Part shown: piece after piece, positions 52,174 through 63,999 of the stretch
Layout of the letters: each line of letters opens with the position of its first letter
Numbering within the stretch: the stretch's first letter is position 1
Assembly: GCA_020740775.1 (NCBI GenBank)
Contig: JAHEWK010000023.1
Span: 434,001 to 498,000 of the forward strand
Reading direction: 5' to 3'
Length of the DNA: 64,000 bases
From: Ilyonectria destructans
Taxonomy: Eukaryota > Ascomycota > Sordariomycetes > Hypocreales > Nectriaceae
Program-made: the position numbers and the translations under genes
The notes under the pieces: model-generated
Database searches by the model: none
What the model was told of the DNA's origin: nothing
What the model saw: the letters and a program-made list of their open reading frames with translations, nothing else

Positions 52174-53010
52174 GTTTCGCTGCAGTGATAGCGAGCGGTA
52201 ACCCCGGGATTGGATGATATGCAATTGATTAAAGCCCAACTGGAAGGTCGTCAAGGCTAGGAACAGCGCTTGAGTGATTGGTAGTTTTAGGGTAGGATAA
52301 GCAGAATGTAAATGAAAGTAAGTAACCGGGGGCCGCTTGCAGACGTTGTCCCATTCAAACACGACATAGCACTCAGACTAACTAAAGGAATGTTGGTCAT
52401 GTCTGCCGAAAGGGATTGCCGAAAGGGACTGCCGAAAGGTACTGCGACGAAGTGGGAGCTATGGGCCGGAGCATGATAGCCGGGCCTCTCAGAACCGAAG
52501 AAAAATCAATAAACGAGGTCATGTTAGACAGTCTCGGACGGCGGAAGAAACATGCCGCGTTTTGCCCGGCCCGTTCCCCGAGACGAACCCGGTATGCCGA
52601 GTCCGGTCCAAGCAAGGTGTCGGTTGGTCGGCGAACGCCCGAACACGGCCAACCCCGGTGACCGTGCCCCCGAGTCGCCGGTCGCGGGGCGTAGCCTCTT
52701 TCTGACATGTGAAGTTGAAATAATGCCACTTGAAGCTCGGAGTTTACGTAGCTGGGCAACTTAGTCTTCTTATTTAATCCATCAAGCTAATGTTGAAGGT
52801 TAGGCTGGCCCTTGTGACTTGGTCAGAACGACTTCTTGAGCTACCGAGATAACCTCAACCCCGATTCAGCAACTCATTGAGCAACACATTCCTCGTACTC
52901 GCAACATATCAAGCATGGCACCCAGCTCTGAAATTCTTGCGAGTGCTCGGCCTGATCCCGACTTTGAGCAGGCATGCGCCCATCCCCGACTGGCCCATGG
53001 TCACCATGAG
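52174..53010. other. Intergenic, dioxygenase 5' flank
   Basis: Includes a short tandem GCCGAAAGG(G/T)A(C/T)T motif (52406-52443). Other frames are short and overlap on both strands. Ends at the terminal repeat of hAT copy B. Confidence 0.4.
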
Positions 53011-55936
53011 CAAGGGTCGGACCAACTACACTGCAAATCCACGTGGACCACATATAAGTGGCCCATCTCTATTACATCCACTTGTCGGCGCTCAGATTAC
53101 GTAATAATCCACTACACTTGGACCTGAAAGTGGATGTAATGGAGTGGATTTAGGTGGATTTAGGTACAGTGGGATATTCCCTGACCCTGTACGGTTCAGA
53201 GTACTTACTTTTGTATATATTTGCCTATTAAATCGAGGTACCTGGACCCAAGTTAGCCGAGGTCGATCACTCCTACAGCTAATCTTATAACATTATACGA
53301 GAAACTACCCCTATTGAGCTCGTTTTCTCCAGATTTCCTGCTTTTTTGCAAAAAAAAAAAAAAAAGGTGACGATGTCAGCCAACCGGCCAGGCCAACAGC
53401 AGCACCTCGAAGACCGTCTTTTTCGCCATTTCAGGGGCTGGACTTGGTCAGAACGCGCTCGTGATACTAGCTCTTGGCTGTGGGACTTTGGCTATGATAT
53501 TCAACGTCATGGCTTACGCAAATGGGCTTGCAAGGACTGTACCCTCGGAAATCGTCCCATTATCGCGAGTTTTACCTCTTCAGGTCTTCAGAACGCGGCA
53601 AATCATCTATGGCGTGAGCACAAAACACCAGCACCAGAGGGAGAGGAAAAGAGCACAGCACAACTGAAATCCGAAGGCGCACTGAAATCGAACCAGCCGA
53701 CTATTGCCTCTGTTTTGAAACTGGACGTCAACAAGCCTACGGAACAGAATATCGCGAATAGCTTCATCTCACGCTTTGATAAGCAACACTTTCAGCGTAT
53801 GCTAGTCGAGTTAATCGTCAGTAGCAACCAGTCATTTTCCTTCGCCGAGAACCCCATCCTCCGAGAAATCTTCGACTATTTGAGTCCCTCCGTTTCCATC
53901 CAACACGCCAACTTGACTGCCACGGCTGTCCGATATAAGATCATTCAAGAGTATAACCGCCACAAGCAGACGGTTATCGAGGTGCTGAGGAACTCCCCTG
54001 GAGCCCTTCATATTTCATTTGATGGCTGGACGTCTCGAAATAAGCTTGCCCTCTACGGTATTGCTTGTTTTTTCAGAGATGAGAAGAATCGGCCATGCAA
54101 AATCATGATTGGGGTTCCAGAGGCTCATCGTCACTTCGGCTCAACGATCGGTGGGGAGGTTCTCGACGTCCTACACACTCTTGGCGTGGGTCCAGAGAAG
54201 ATTGGCTATTTCACGCTCGACAATGCTGAAAACAACGATACTGCCATGGAGGTCATTGGTGCTGAACTTGGGTTCGATGGCCGACTACGCCGAGGACGCT
54301 GTATTGGCCACACAATTAACTTGTCAGCCAAGGCGCTCTTATTTGGCAAAAACGTCGACGCGTTCGAGCAGCAATTATCAGGCGCAGAAGCGTTATCTGA
54401 TACTGAATACGCTCGATGGCGCAAAAGAGGACCAGTTGGCAAGTTACACAATATCGTAGTTGATGTGCGTATTAGCCATCGGCTGATTTACTTATTCAAG
54501 GACGTCCAAAGGGTAAGCGATTTTACTAAATCCTATTCGTCTCATACTAATTTGGTATATCTAACAGGACGAAATTAATCGCGCCACCGGTTGAAAACCT
54601 CTATCGAACTCCTACTGATCAAGTATAAGGCGCAATGGGAGGACGAAAATCGGTCTAAAAAGACTGGCCAAGTAACACAAGCCAAGTTGGCAAAAAAACC
54701 ACGCATCCTCCGAGACGAGAATCAGCTAACGGACAAAGACTGGGAGGTTCTTTACCATTTGGAGGCTATTCTGACTGTTTTTGAGACCGTGGTAAAGACG
54801 CTTGAGGGTGATGGACACATCCGCAGGCGTAAGCAAGGCTGGACTGGCTCCTATGGCAATATCTGGGACGTGGTGCTTGGCTATGAGTTGCTGCTTAACA
54901 CACTGGAAGAATATAAGCAACTTGCTGCCGATTTTCCTGATCCAGAGCACTTCCGCATCGGAATCAACCTTGCTTGGGATAAGCTGGATGAATATTATCG
55001 GCGGCTGGACGAGACGCCCATCTACTATACGGCTATGGCGCTCCATCCAGCTTATCGTTGGGACTGGTTTGATGAAACGTGGGCTCATAAGCCTAGCTGG
55101 GTTGAAAAGGCAAAAGAGATGGTTGCCGACGTCTGGCTGTCCGATTACGCTCATCTCGAGGTTAGATCCAGCAGCAGCAGAGGCGACGACGAGCCACCGG
55201 CAAAAAGACCTCGGTTTTTCAACCCCTTCGAGAAGAACAGTCGTCTGCCGAACTCAAAACCAGCATACGCAGCAATTATTGTTGGTGACGAGTACCAAGC
55301 GTGGCAGACGGATCGTGAGGCCAGCGACGGCAACGTTCGTGATCCAATTGGTTACTGGATCACTAAGCAAGGCAGATATCCTCGGTTATCCAGGATGGCA
55401 TTGGACTTCCTGACGATCCAGCCGATGTCAGCCGAGTGTGAGAGGTTATTTTCAGCTGCTGGCAAGATGGTCTCGGGGTTGCGTACGAACCTAGATGCTG
55501 AGATTATCGCCATTTGTCAGGTTTTACGCTCTTGGTACCTTGCTGGCCTTATCAAGGACCTGGATCCATTGCTTAAGTCACACCTTGAAAGTAAGCTGGA
55601 TGGCGGTTGTGGGACTCTAAGCGAGGACGAGCTGGCGATTGCTGAGTCAAAATGGCTATTGGAGGGCGAGGACAGCGCCAGCGAGGTTGACGATTCATCA
55701 CAGCAGCAACAAGCTGAAGAATTAGTGTCAACCTCTGAAAGTGAGGCTGAATAGGCGCCGACGAGGTTGTGAATAGCCTCAAAAATCCACTTATAAATCC
55801 ACTTATAAATCCACGTGTGTACATCCATTCCACTCCGGTCGAATATGTGCTACATCCACTACGTAATTGCTAAAAAAACCGTACATCCACTCTACTTGGT
55901 CCCAAAGTGGAGTGGATGTAGTGGTTCCGACCCTTG
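53011..55936 (+). mobile_element. hAT transposon copy B (inactive)
   Basis: Perfect terminal inverted repeats CAAGGGTCGG and CCGACCCTTG bound 2,926 bp. Subterminal GTGGAT/ATCCAC repeats lie at 53030-53170 and 55780-55925. It is the same family as copy A, in opposite orientation, about 36 kb away. The hexamer TGAGCA abuts AGGGTCGG on the left and CCGACCCT on the right, a possible imperfect target duplication, but shorter than the usual 8 bp. Confidence 0.88.
53373..55754 (+). pseudogene. hAT transposase (copy B)
   Basis: Starts MSANRPGQQQHLEDRLFRHF and follows copy A almost residue for residue: zinc-finger WACKDCTLGNRP, FDGWTSRNKLALYGI, FTLDNAENNDTAME, then the C-terminal QPMSAECERLFSAAGKMVSG. 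The intron near 54512-54567 is intact. Directly after it, 94 bp present in copy A are missing (junction 54588/54589), removing the TRWLSQ motif and shifting the frame to a TGA. It lacks the 168-bp insertion and the CA loss of copy A. Confidence 0.85.
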
Positions 55937-57259
55937 AGCACAGGGCCCATTCCTGAGGTACTGGTGATAAAGCGAATAGGTTACCAGTAATATTGAAAGG
56001 TGTAAGTTACATCTCTGGGTGAGGAGCACAGCTCACTACATAGTATCCACATCCCAGCCACCAGCAGATCGGACCACCTTAGTCATACGGTCTCAACACA
56101 TCGGGTCGAAGTTGTAACCGCGATCCGGAACCGGATCATGTATCGGCCGGCAGGTATTATCAGTTGGGTGCTCGCGGCGGCTGTCTTCAGTGCCAATGAA
56201 GCTATTGTCATCATACGCATTGACTGCCTGGCTGAAGGGCTGTTGGGAATCCATTGGAATGCACAGAATGAATTGTATGGGGAATTGGGCGGGGTTGATT
56301 CCGGCGATACTTTAGGTCACTCTAGGTACCTCAGCTGTTGCAGGGGTCCGGTGGGTCCCGTGACCAAGGTGGAGGCTTACGACAGTCAAAGGGATATCCT
56401 CGTATAGCGCCTCGCTGGTAGTCTGATAAAGACCGTAAAATTATCTTGTCGGGATCCACTCGCAACTGAAAGAGGCGTTCGGTTAGCTCCTTGCCAGAAG
56501 TGGACCTTCTCGGACTTGCTTGCCTTCCCATCTACACAAGGTTAGTGCATCGCAGGTTTCCACTAAAAGCCTGTGGGTGTCACTAGCAATCAAATCCGAG
56601 GGGCTAGGACATGCATCACCAACAGGAAGTTTCGTTGAGGCCCGTGGGAGACGAGACTGGCAGATGGTTTGGGAGAAAACACGGGGTTTACTAATCGACT
56701 CACTCAATAAACATCATACCTGACTTTGTTGAAATGAGCATGTTGTATTGATTGAAGAAGAAGAAAACTAGCGCTAACCAGCGGAAGCTATTGACAAGAA
56801 GACATCCACATCCCAGCCACCAATGGATCGGAATAGCCATTGATCCGTCAAACAACGGATCTCAACAGACTTTCCTCTTCGCAAATGACGGAATGTGCTC
56901 ATGTTCGAGACTCTGCATGCCCGGAGCATCCCGCACGCGGATGACTCACGAGCTAGAACCTGGGCGGGATTGGACCACCCACTGCATTGTCCCCTTATCC
57001 GGAGGCAAAAACACAGCCAGAAGAGACAGGGGCGCTTACTATACTCTGACGATCATCTGATACCTTGCTTCACCTCTTGTACTTCTCAGGGCGTCTCTGC
57101 AACAGAAGAATACGCGCGTCTTGCATTGCACTTCCCATTTAACCAAGTACAGTTATGCTTCACAGCCCTCCACATGATTACGCCAGCTAACTAGACCTTG
57201 TACGGCATAAAGAAATCATCACCTCATGGGACCTGGGGGAGCTTGAATTGAAATTCCAT
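55937..57259. other. Non-coding with a diverged direct repeat
   Basis: ATCCACATCCCAGCCACCA occurs at 56045-56063 and again at 56803-56821, each followed by a related GATCGGA...CTCAACA block, about 760 bp apart in the same orientation. This could mark the ends of a decayed element. No frame with a recognised domain. Confidence 0.4.
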
Positions 57260-58033
57260 TCATTTGCTATGAGCCTTAATTCCTCTCCGCTGCAGCACAG
57301 TATCTGCAATCTGCCTCCCTGTATCAGTCCCCAAGCTCCGAAACCCTTGGATGACGCCATCAGTATCCCCATTACCCATCTCTTGACTCATCTTGAATTT
57401 CCCCTCCATTTTCTGGACATCTATCTCAACCCCAATAATTGCCTTCTTTAACAATTCGACAAAATTCTCAGGTGCATCAGTGACTTTCCACGGCCGTGGC
57501 TTGTCACCCTGACCGTTATACCCCATTATTGATGTCTCGCTGTGATGAGTGAGGTCACCGATTTATTGCTTGAGGAAATTTGATGTTTCGGCCAACTTCG
57601 GGTCTATAAAGACCTTCGCGCGGCCATAGACCTGGACGGCGGCGTAGTTCCAAGTTGGTACCACCTTTCCAGATGCCGGCTTTGTCTCTGTGTAGAACTT
57701 GGGGGTAACGTAGTGGTGTGCAGGCGAGGTGAATATGATTAAAACGTCATGCTCCAGCACGTTGGTAGAGGAACTGACGGATTTCGGCGAGTTGATTTCC
57801 TCAATAATAGCCTTGCTCTGGGGGTTCTGTCGGGCTAGGTGGCCCCTTAGCCGTCCGAGCTCAGTCTCGCTTCCTTCATCTTCCACATCGAGGACGAAAG
57901 GAATATGGCTAGATTGTAGAAACGGGAACGAAGGAGACGAAATGGCCGTCGTAAAGAGTCCAAGCGGGTTGTCGCGCACAATACGACGGAGGGTGCGGAG
58001 ATCCGCTTCTGCGTGAGCTGCGCGGATGTACAT
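57260..58033 (-). pseudogene. PaiB-like FMN-binding split-barrel protein, one in-frame stop
   Basis: Relatives are FMN-binding split-barrel proteins; Bacillus PaiB is described as a negative regulator of sporulation and degradative enzymes. ATG 58033 starts MYIRAAHAEADLRTLRRIVR, as in PaiB (MYIP/R...). Then NPLGLFTTAIS, SHIPFVLDVEDEG, GHLARQNPQSKAI, HHYVTPKFYTETKPASGKVV and PTWNYAAVQVYGRAKVF. A TAA at 57562-57560 follows FLKQ, where the family has a Gln before I-x-DLT; the same frame continues IGDLTHHSE, then FVELLKKAIIGVEIDVQKME and KMSQEMGNGD to 57260. A single C-to-T change would explain the stop. About 257 residues, against about 210-240 in relatives. Confidence 0.7.
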
Positions 58034-58264
58034 GCTTGGTGGAGGGGAAGGGATGCGCAAGGGATGGATTGGTCGACTTGACAATCAAATGACTATATTG
58101 GCGGGGTATCAGCTTTTTAAGCTCATGTCGCAGACTACACAATGATGGCGATGATGTGCAAAGAGTTTGATTTATTTACCCTTGGCATGAGGGATTGAGT
58201 GGGCGACGGCAAGTAGAAGCGAGGCTAATCCCAGCTGACCCCGCTTGCAGTTCGACAACGCATC

Positions 58265-58825
58265 CTACAGGTCCTTTAACATGATGTAATCTGTCTGTAT
58301 AACAGGCCCAATTGCAAAGTCATGGTCTCCAACCTGTTCGTATCCCCATTTCTGGTAAGCCCTGATGGCCTTGTGGTTTTCCTCCCATACACCTAGCCAG
58401 ATCTTCTCGAATCCCTGCTCACGCGCCATACTCTCTAACTTGTGTGCCAATAAGCCCCCGATTCCTTGGCCTTGAGCAGAGGGGCGAACGTAGATTCTTT
58501 GTAGCTCCACAGTGTTTTTGACGTCGGCTATGCATGGCTCGCTGCTACCACGAGTGAGATAGGCGAAACCGATAATCTCATCGTCTGGACTCGTTGCGAC
58601 AATAATGTCTCTTGAGGGATCTTCCATATCCTTGGCGACTGCAGCAGTCGTGTATGATTCCTCAAGAAACTGCTGTAGTTCGTGCGGTTGTACAGAGTGG
58701 GCGAAAGTGGCGGTGAAGACATGGCTCCCAAGTTCAGCAATCGCGGTAGCATCTGCAGCGCAAGCATCACGAATAGTAGCTGCCCCGACTGTTTTCGGAT
58801 TCGTCGTGTGGGAAGATGCCGTCAT
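58265..58825 (-). CDS. GNAT N-acetyltransferase, PaiA-like
   Basis: Acetyl-CoA-dependent acetyltransferase, 186 residues, intronless. Core motifs: RDACAADATAIAELGSHVFT, FLEESYTTAAVAKDMED, then the acetyl-CoA loop ELQRIYVRPSAQGQGIGGLL and WLGVWEENHKAIRAYQKWGY, ending DYIMLKDL. The WLGVWEEN..A..FYQKWGF..VG.H.F..G...QTD.IM pattern is that of PaiA-type polyamine acetyltransferases (spermidine/spermine), from memory of the family. It lies about 230 bp upstream of the PaiB-like gene on the same strand, the same pairing as the Bacillus paiAB operon. Starts at ATG 58825. Confidence 0.85.
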   Translation of the reverse strand: MTASSHTTNPKTVGAATIRDACAADATAIAELGSHVFTATFAHSVQPHELQQFLEESYTTAAVAKDMEDPSRDIIVATSPDDEIIGFAYLTRGSSEPCIADVKNTVELQRIYVRPSAQGQGIGGLLAHKLESMAREQGFEKIWLGVWEENHKAIRAYQKWGYEQVGDHDFAIGPVIQTDYIMLKDL

Positions 58826-59385
58826 GATCGGATGTTGATGGGATTTTCCAAGGGTGCAGTGAAAATTGTGGTTTGCTCCGAATGCAGCAGCTCGATGGGA
58901 AAAGGATGAGATCCAAGTTGAGGCGGTTCTCAGACTCTACGGTACCGCCAATCACCTTTATGTAAAGCTCTGTCTGCAAGAAAATTGTGCCTTCTCCTGA
59001 TCTTATCCGACGGCGAGGTACCACCACGGCATAGGCCGGCCAGACAGGGGCGGATCAAGGTGACGGGTCTGGAAGCTAACGCTAATGGAAACACGCCAGT
59101 CACACGGCCAGACCGAACCTAACCCAAACTGGGCGTAGCTTGAATAACCTCGCACATACTTGCCTTGCCACAAAGAGGCGATCGCTGGCCGATGTGACAA
59201 GTCTTGTGTAGTCGTTACGAGGTTGTGGATTTGGGGGGGCGACGCGCATGTAACTGACTATATCTGCGTAGCATCTAGAAATTGTTTCATTTATTCTCAT
59301 CGACATCCTCACCATCTCACGCAACATGAGTAGAGAGAAATAAGATCTCGAGACAAGGAGGCAGTCAGCGTTAGAAGACTCCAAG
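58826..59385. promoter_or_regulatory. Divergent intergenic region, GNAT (-) / MFS (+)
   Basis: About 560 bp between opposite start codons. Overlapping short frames only; no operator recognised. Confidence 0.4.
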
Positions 59386-60835
59386 ATGCACAATCAAAGA
59401 ATAACCAACAACGCTGCAGTAACCGCCGGTAATGTATTGACACCAGCTGAGCCAGAAACTCCGAATCTTCAACCAGAAAAAGACTGGTTCCCAGAAGGTG
59501 GACTAGAGGCATGGCTAGTAGTATTCGGTGCATCAATGGGATCGTAAGTGTGCCAACAACATTGAAAACTCGCCCGGCGTTTTATTTACTGAGACTCGCT
59601 AGACTTGCGGCACTGGGCATAACGAACACGATTGCAGCATTTCAACTCTATGTTTCCACGCATCAACTTTCTCAGTACAGTGACGGCAGCATTGGGTGGA
59701 TATTTTCCCTCTACACGTTCTTAGCCTTCTTCTGTGGCGTCTATATTGGCCCTGTGTTTGATAAATTCGGGCCTAGATGGTTGATTCTAGTCGGAAGTGT
59801 CTGTATCGGAGCCAGTCTAATGCTGTTGAGCGTCTGCAAAGGTAAACTCGCGCATGCAACAAACACTAACCACCAATATTCGTCGTTTGACTCCCCGCTA
59901 ACAAGTTGCTTGTCTTCTCAGAATATTGGCACTTCCTCATTGTGTTTGGAATATGCAACGGCGTCGGCTGCTCGCTCCTCTTCACCCCATGCATTGCAGC
60001 CGTGGGCCACTTCTTCCACGCGCGTCGAGGCCTCGCTACTGGCATCGGCAGTGCCGGTGGCTCGCTAGGTGGCATCATCTTCCCGCTCATGCTGCAAAAG
60101 CTCTTTGCGGAACCGTCTCTTGGCTGGGGCTGGGGTGTGCGCATCCTCGGTTTCCTTTGCATCGGCCTCTTGGCTGTGGCCAACTGCTTCGTGCGCTCGC
60201 GATTACCACCCTCAAAAAACGCCAGCATTCATCCGGATATTCGCATTTTCAAGGAGAAGCCTTTCTTGTTCACCACTATTGCCGTTTTCTTGATGGAATT
60301 CGCCCTCTTTATTCCCCTGACCTACATAAGCTCGTATGCAGCTGCTCAAGGCTTCAGCGACAAGTTCAGCTTCCAAATTTTAACAATATTGAATGCGGGG
60401 TCCTTTTTTGGTCGTCTATTACCAGGTTGGTGGGCGGACCGCGTCGGGCCATTCAACTCCAACATGGCATCCGTCCTCTTGTCCATCTTCGCCTGTTTCG
60501 CCGTCTGGCTCCCCTTCGGTCATACCAAGCCCGGCATCGTCACTTTTGCCATTCTTATCGGCTTTGCAAGTGGAAACAACATCAGCATTACACCTGTTTG
60601 CATTGGAAGGCTATGCCCTATCAAAAACTATGGCCGGTATTATGCTACATGCTTCACCGTTGTCAGTGTAGCATGCTTGGTAGGTGTTCCCATCGGTGGA
60701 AGCGTAATCAACGCTTGTGGAGGTAGCTACGGGGGTTTGATTGTCTTTACTGGTGCGCTATACGCCTCAAGTTTGGTTGGTTTTGTGATTGCCAAAGGGG
60801 TGAGCATTGGTTGGAAACTGACAGCAACCTTTTAA
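59386..60835 (+). CDS. MFS monocarboxylate-transporter-like protein
   Basis: Twelve-helix transporter of the MCT (SLC16-like) group, exporting or importing small carboxylates or metabolites. Exons 59386-59543, 59603-59841 and 59922-60835 join in frame to 436 residues. The hydrophilic N-terminus ends in the family motif PEGGLEAWLVVFGAS (D/E-G-G-x-x-A-W of MCTs), then GITNTIAAFQLYVSTHQLSQ, IGWIFSLYTFLAFFCGVYIG, FDKFGPRW, GHFFHARRGLATGIGSAGGS, and in the second half GFASGNNISITPVCIGRLCP. No frame damage. Substrate unknown; flanked by the PaiA-like gene and a Zn2Cys6 regulator, which could control it. Confidence 0.88.
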
Positions 60836-61354
60836 ATCCTCGTATTGATAGACGAGTCATGGAGAATAGAGGGTGCAGTGGTTGGTGTGTAATGTTGAAT
60901 ACTTGGTGTTTTGTGCTCTTCCACCCTCGATTAAGCTGCTGCACCGACTAGGGATGTCAATCCAGAATTTCAAGGGCAATGGTAAAGATCGAATGACGAC
61001 TCTTCAATAGCTACGATGTCCCATTTAGTCTCTCAGGGAGGTCACTGTTAGCAACAAGTCTAAACCATCCAGAGACCGAAACTGCTATTCAGTGCCTAGG
61101 AGACCCCGGGTTAGATTATCACCAGGTACACAAGCCACTGCCAACTTCGCCAACCTCATTATTTGCCATGAAAAAGGCTGAAAGACGTCGTCTTGACGGG
61201 ACCCTTCTACCCTTTGATCATCCAAGGGTCGCCATTGTAATTAGTAAGTCCGTCCAAACAGTGACACATCAGGAGGAGAAGTCGGCACGGTATACATGTC
61301 CTCCAGGGCCATCACCGTAAATATTCCCAGCAGAATGAAATATGAACGGGTAAT
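60836..61354. other. Convergent intergenic region
   Basis: The 3' ends of the MFS and regulator genes face each other. Nothing beyond untranslated sequence was seen. Confidence 0.4.
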
Positions 61355-63525
61355 TCATACAGCCAACACATCAAATCCCAGAAGTCGAAAAGAATCTATC
61401 CAATTTGCAGGACCAAGGCCATTCTGTTGCATCTGGTCGTCCCTTTTCCAAAGTTTCTGCACAATATCCCACTGTCTGGTGATATTCCCAATATTGTATT
61501 TCTCGATTCCTTCCCACCACTTCCTGAAAGAATCCCGCTGGGGCCCTATAGCCTCACAAGAAGCGATAAATGCAGGCCATGTGATAGGTGCCGTTACTGG
61601 GTCCTTTGAAATTTGTGCCTTGGCATTTTCGGCCGCATGCATTTGTTCAGCCACGTAATGTACGTCGTCCACGAGATCTGCAGAGTTGAAACCTTGGATC
61701 CGTCGATAATAATAGATGAGAGCCGCACGATGCCAGGCATTGGCTTGTAGTGTAAAAATCGAGAACATTAAGTTGTCATTTGGTGGGATTGACATAATTC
61801 TCTCGGAAGAAAGTCTCCAAGAGAGGAGTCTATCGCCCAGTGCTTCGCAAGCTTCAAGAATATGATCCGGTACAGAGTCCTGCGGTTGTCCGTTGTACTG
61901 CATAAGAAGTTGTGCTAGGCGACAAGTTTCCTGGATTGCTGCTGCGATAGTTGGTGTGATACCATAGATGTGCTCATAGCAGTTGCTCGATTGCACCAAG
62001 CTGTTGTCCGAAGTCAGGTTGGTATGCCCTGGCGATCGAGCAGACTGGAAAGAAGTTGTGCGGGCAAGAATGGCGAGGAACGCACTGATGGAGTTCAGTT
62101 TCTGAGTAGAGTGGCTGAGTGCTTTCCATCTGCTCCTCAAATTCCGCAACTGTGTTGCCGCATTTATATGCACCGTAAAGTCGTTACCTTCTCCCATCAT
62201 AGTCTTGTAACATGTTAGCATATGCCAAGAGATGGTTATGGTAAGCCTTACCCCGATGCTAAGCAAGGATAGCATTGCCGTCATGAAGAGTTGATAATCT
62301 GCACCGGGAGTTGCAGTATCAACAGCAGCTTGCAAGAAGCAAAGTGCTTGATGTCTGTGCTTTGTTCCGACCCTTTGATATCTAATCTGGGCTTTATTGC
62401 AGTTCCAAAGGTGGAATGCCGAAGATGCAAGCAGAGAGTGATAGATTGCTGAATAAGCTAGGGTTTTAGATGTGTTGGGATCTGACATGCAAACCACCGA
62501 CCCTTCCAGTGCTGTGGAAAGGTATATTCCGCGAAATACGTTTTCAGTGTGAAATATAGGTTGCATAAGATCAGCGACGTGAGAGTCATAGTGATTGATC
62601 AGAAGGTCAACTTCACGATCCCCAAAAAGGCTGCTTGAGAGGTGGTATATTGAATAACCAGAATGGGATGAAATAACGGATGTTGAAGATGTTGTGGCTG
62701 AGTCAGCCTGTGAATGGTCTTCGAAGTATGGAGTCTGGTTACTCTGGTCTTCTCGAATCCCTGGGAATGTGCCGTTTACTGTCGGTCCCTCTCCCATCCC
62801 ATTATGTTCTTCACTCTCTTTTAATGACACATGAGCGATTGCATATTGCTAGTGAGGGTTAGGAATCTTACTCACCTCGTAGTAAATAGAAATTTGACGC
62901 CGGACTGAAATGGGACGAACTGGCTTGAGATGCACTGTTTTCGTCGTCGCGATCGATATCGAATGATGTCTTATTTCCACTACTTCTCTGGTCGCCAAGT
63001 AGGGAATCTGTGATTGAGAAACAGGTAGTACTTGATGCCGTGCATGCATCGACTTGTCGATGATTGCTAAAAGTGGTCGGAAAGGCAGAAAACGGGCCTC
63101 TCGTAGACAATAATCCAAACTCGGTATCATTATCAACATTGGCCAGAAACCCGTCAATCTCCTCTATGCGGTACCGTTGCCCGCAATCTCGGTCTAGCAA
63201 TCTTCAGTGATAGACTCGGAGGTGTCAAGCGTCTGCCCTTACCTAGCTCGATGGCTCTACGCCCTCTTGTGGAGGGAGCAGGGTCCGCAAGCGGATCTGA
63301 TACCCATTGGAGTCGAACGTCATAGCCACCGCAGGCAACGCCTTTCTTTTCACAGTTTTGGCAGGCTATTGGCCTCTCGTCGCATCTTATTTTCCGTGCC
63401 TTGCACGTCCAGCAGACCTGCGTATATCGATATCCACCGAAATTCTGGCCCTTATATCGATATCCAGATAAGTGGGAGAAATTATCTGGATATCGATATA
63501 TCCAGGTAGATATCCATACAGCCAC
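61355..63525 (-). CDS. Zn2Cys6 transcription factor, 5' end disrupted or incomplete
   Basis: Exons of about 63525-63243, 63193-62876 and 62817-61355 join in frame. The zinc cluster reads CWTCKARKIRCDERPIACQN then CEKKGVACGG, all six cysteines present. A serine-rich linker is followed by a Fungal_trans_2-type effector region (LFGDREVDLLINHYDSHVAD, IFHTENVFRGIYLSTALEGS, ALIYYYRRIQGFNSADLVDD). No ATG lies in frame before the cluster: the upstream codons run through the TATCGATATCC palindrome (63421-63511). Either the first exon is further upstream, splicing at the CAG before VCWTC, or the 5' end was replaced. Possible regulator of the neighbouring MFS and GNAT genes. Confidence 0.7.
63421..63511. 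repeat. TATCGATATCCAG palindrome
   Basis: Perfect 19-bp inverted arms at 63453-63471 and 63482-63500 with a 10-bp spacer; a third partial copy (TATATCGATATCCA) is at 63423-63436 and another (GATATCC) at 63509. It overlaps the 5' end of the Zn2Cys6 gene. Confidence 0.85.
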
Positions 63526-63578
63526 ATAGCCACTTTAGCAAGCTTGATATCCGATAAACCACATATAATTCTTGTGGG

Positions 63579-63999
63579 CTAGAAGAAAGAACAAGAAAGT
63601 ACCCAATCTAGAAAGTCTTCTGCCTCTGTCTCAACACTAAATTCAACAGCAACGCTCGAAATAACGCCCGTGCCACCGTGAGACCTGGGTACGATAATAC
63701 CCTCGCGCATCCAGTTGCCCACACACTCAACCTTCGCCAGATTCTTCCAGGTCATGCTCTCTCTATCCCATGATAGCGTACGCCGCGCCGATGAGAAGTG
63801 AGACTCAACATCAGATGATTCAGGAGGGATTAAGAGGATATCAATTGCCATGCGGATAACCGCGAATATGCTTTCCTTTGATTTCGATGTAGCCACCACT
63901 CGAGAGGAGAGCCAGTTATCCGGGTCGGTGGTGCATCAACAAACGTTTCGAAGTCATCAGCGTCGTGGATAGGGCCAGTAACAGCAATATCGCTCAACA
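63579..63999 (-). pseudogene. hAT transposase C-terminal fragment (different family)
   Basis: Minus-strand frame reads ESIFAVIRMAIDILLIPPES then DVESHFSSARRTLSWDRESM, the hAT dimerisation motif (IP..S...E..FS.ARR). In the neighbouring frame just upstream, RITGSPLEWW gives the preceding WW motif, so a frameshift lies near 63890-63905. It is cut by the window end and does not belong to the family of copies A and B. Confidence 0.7.
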
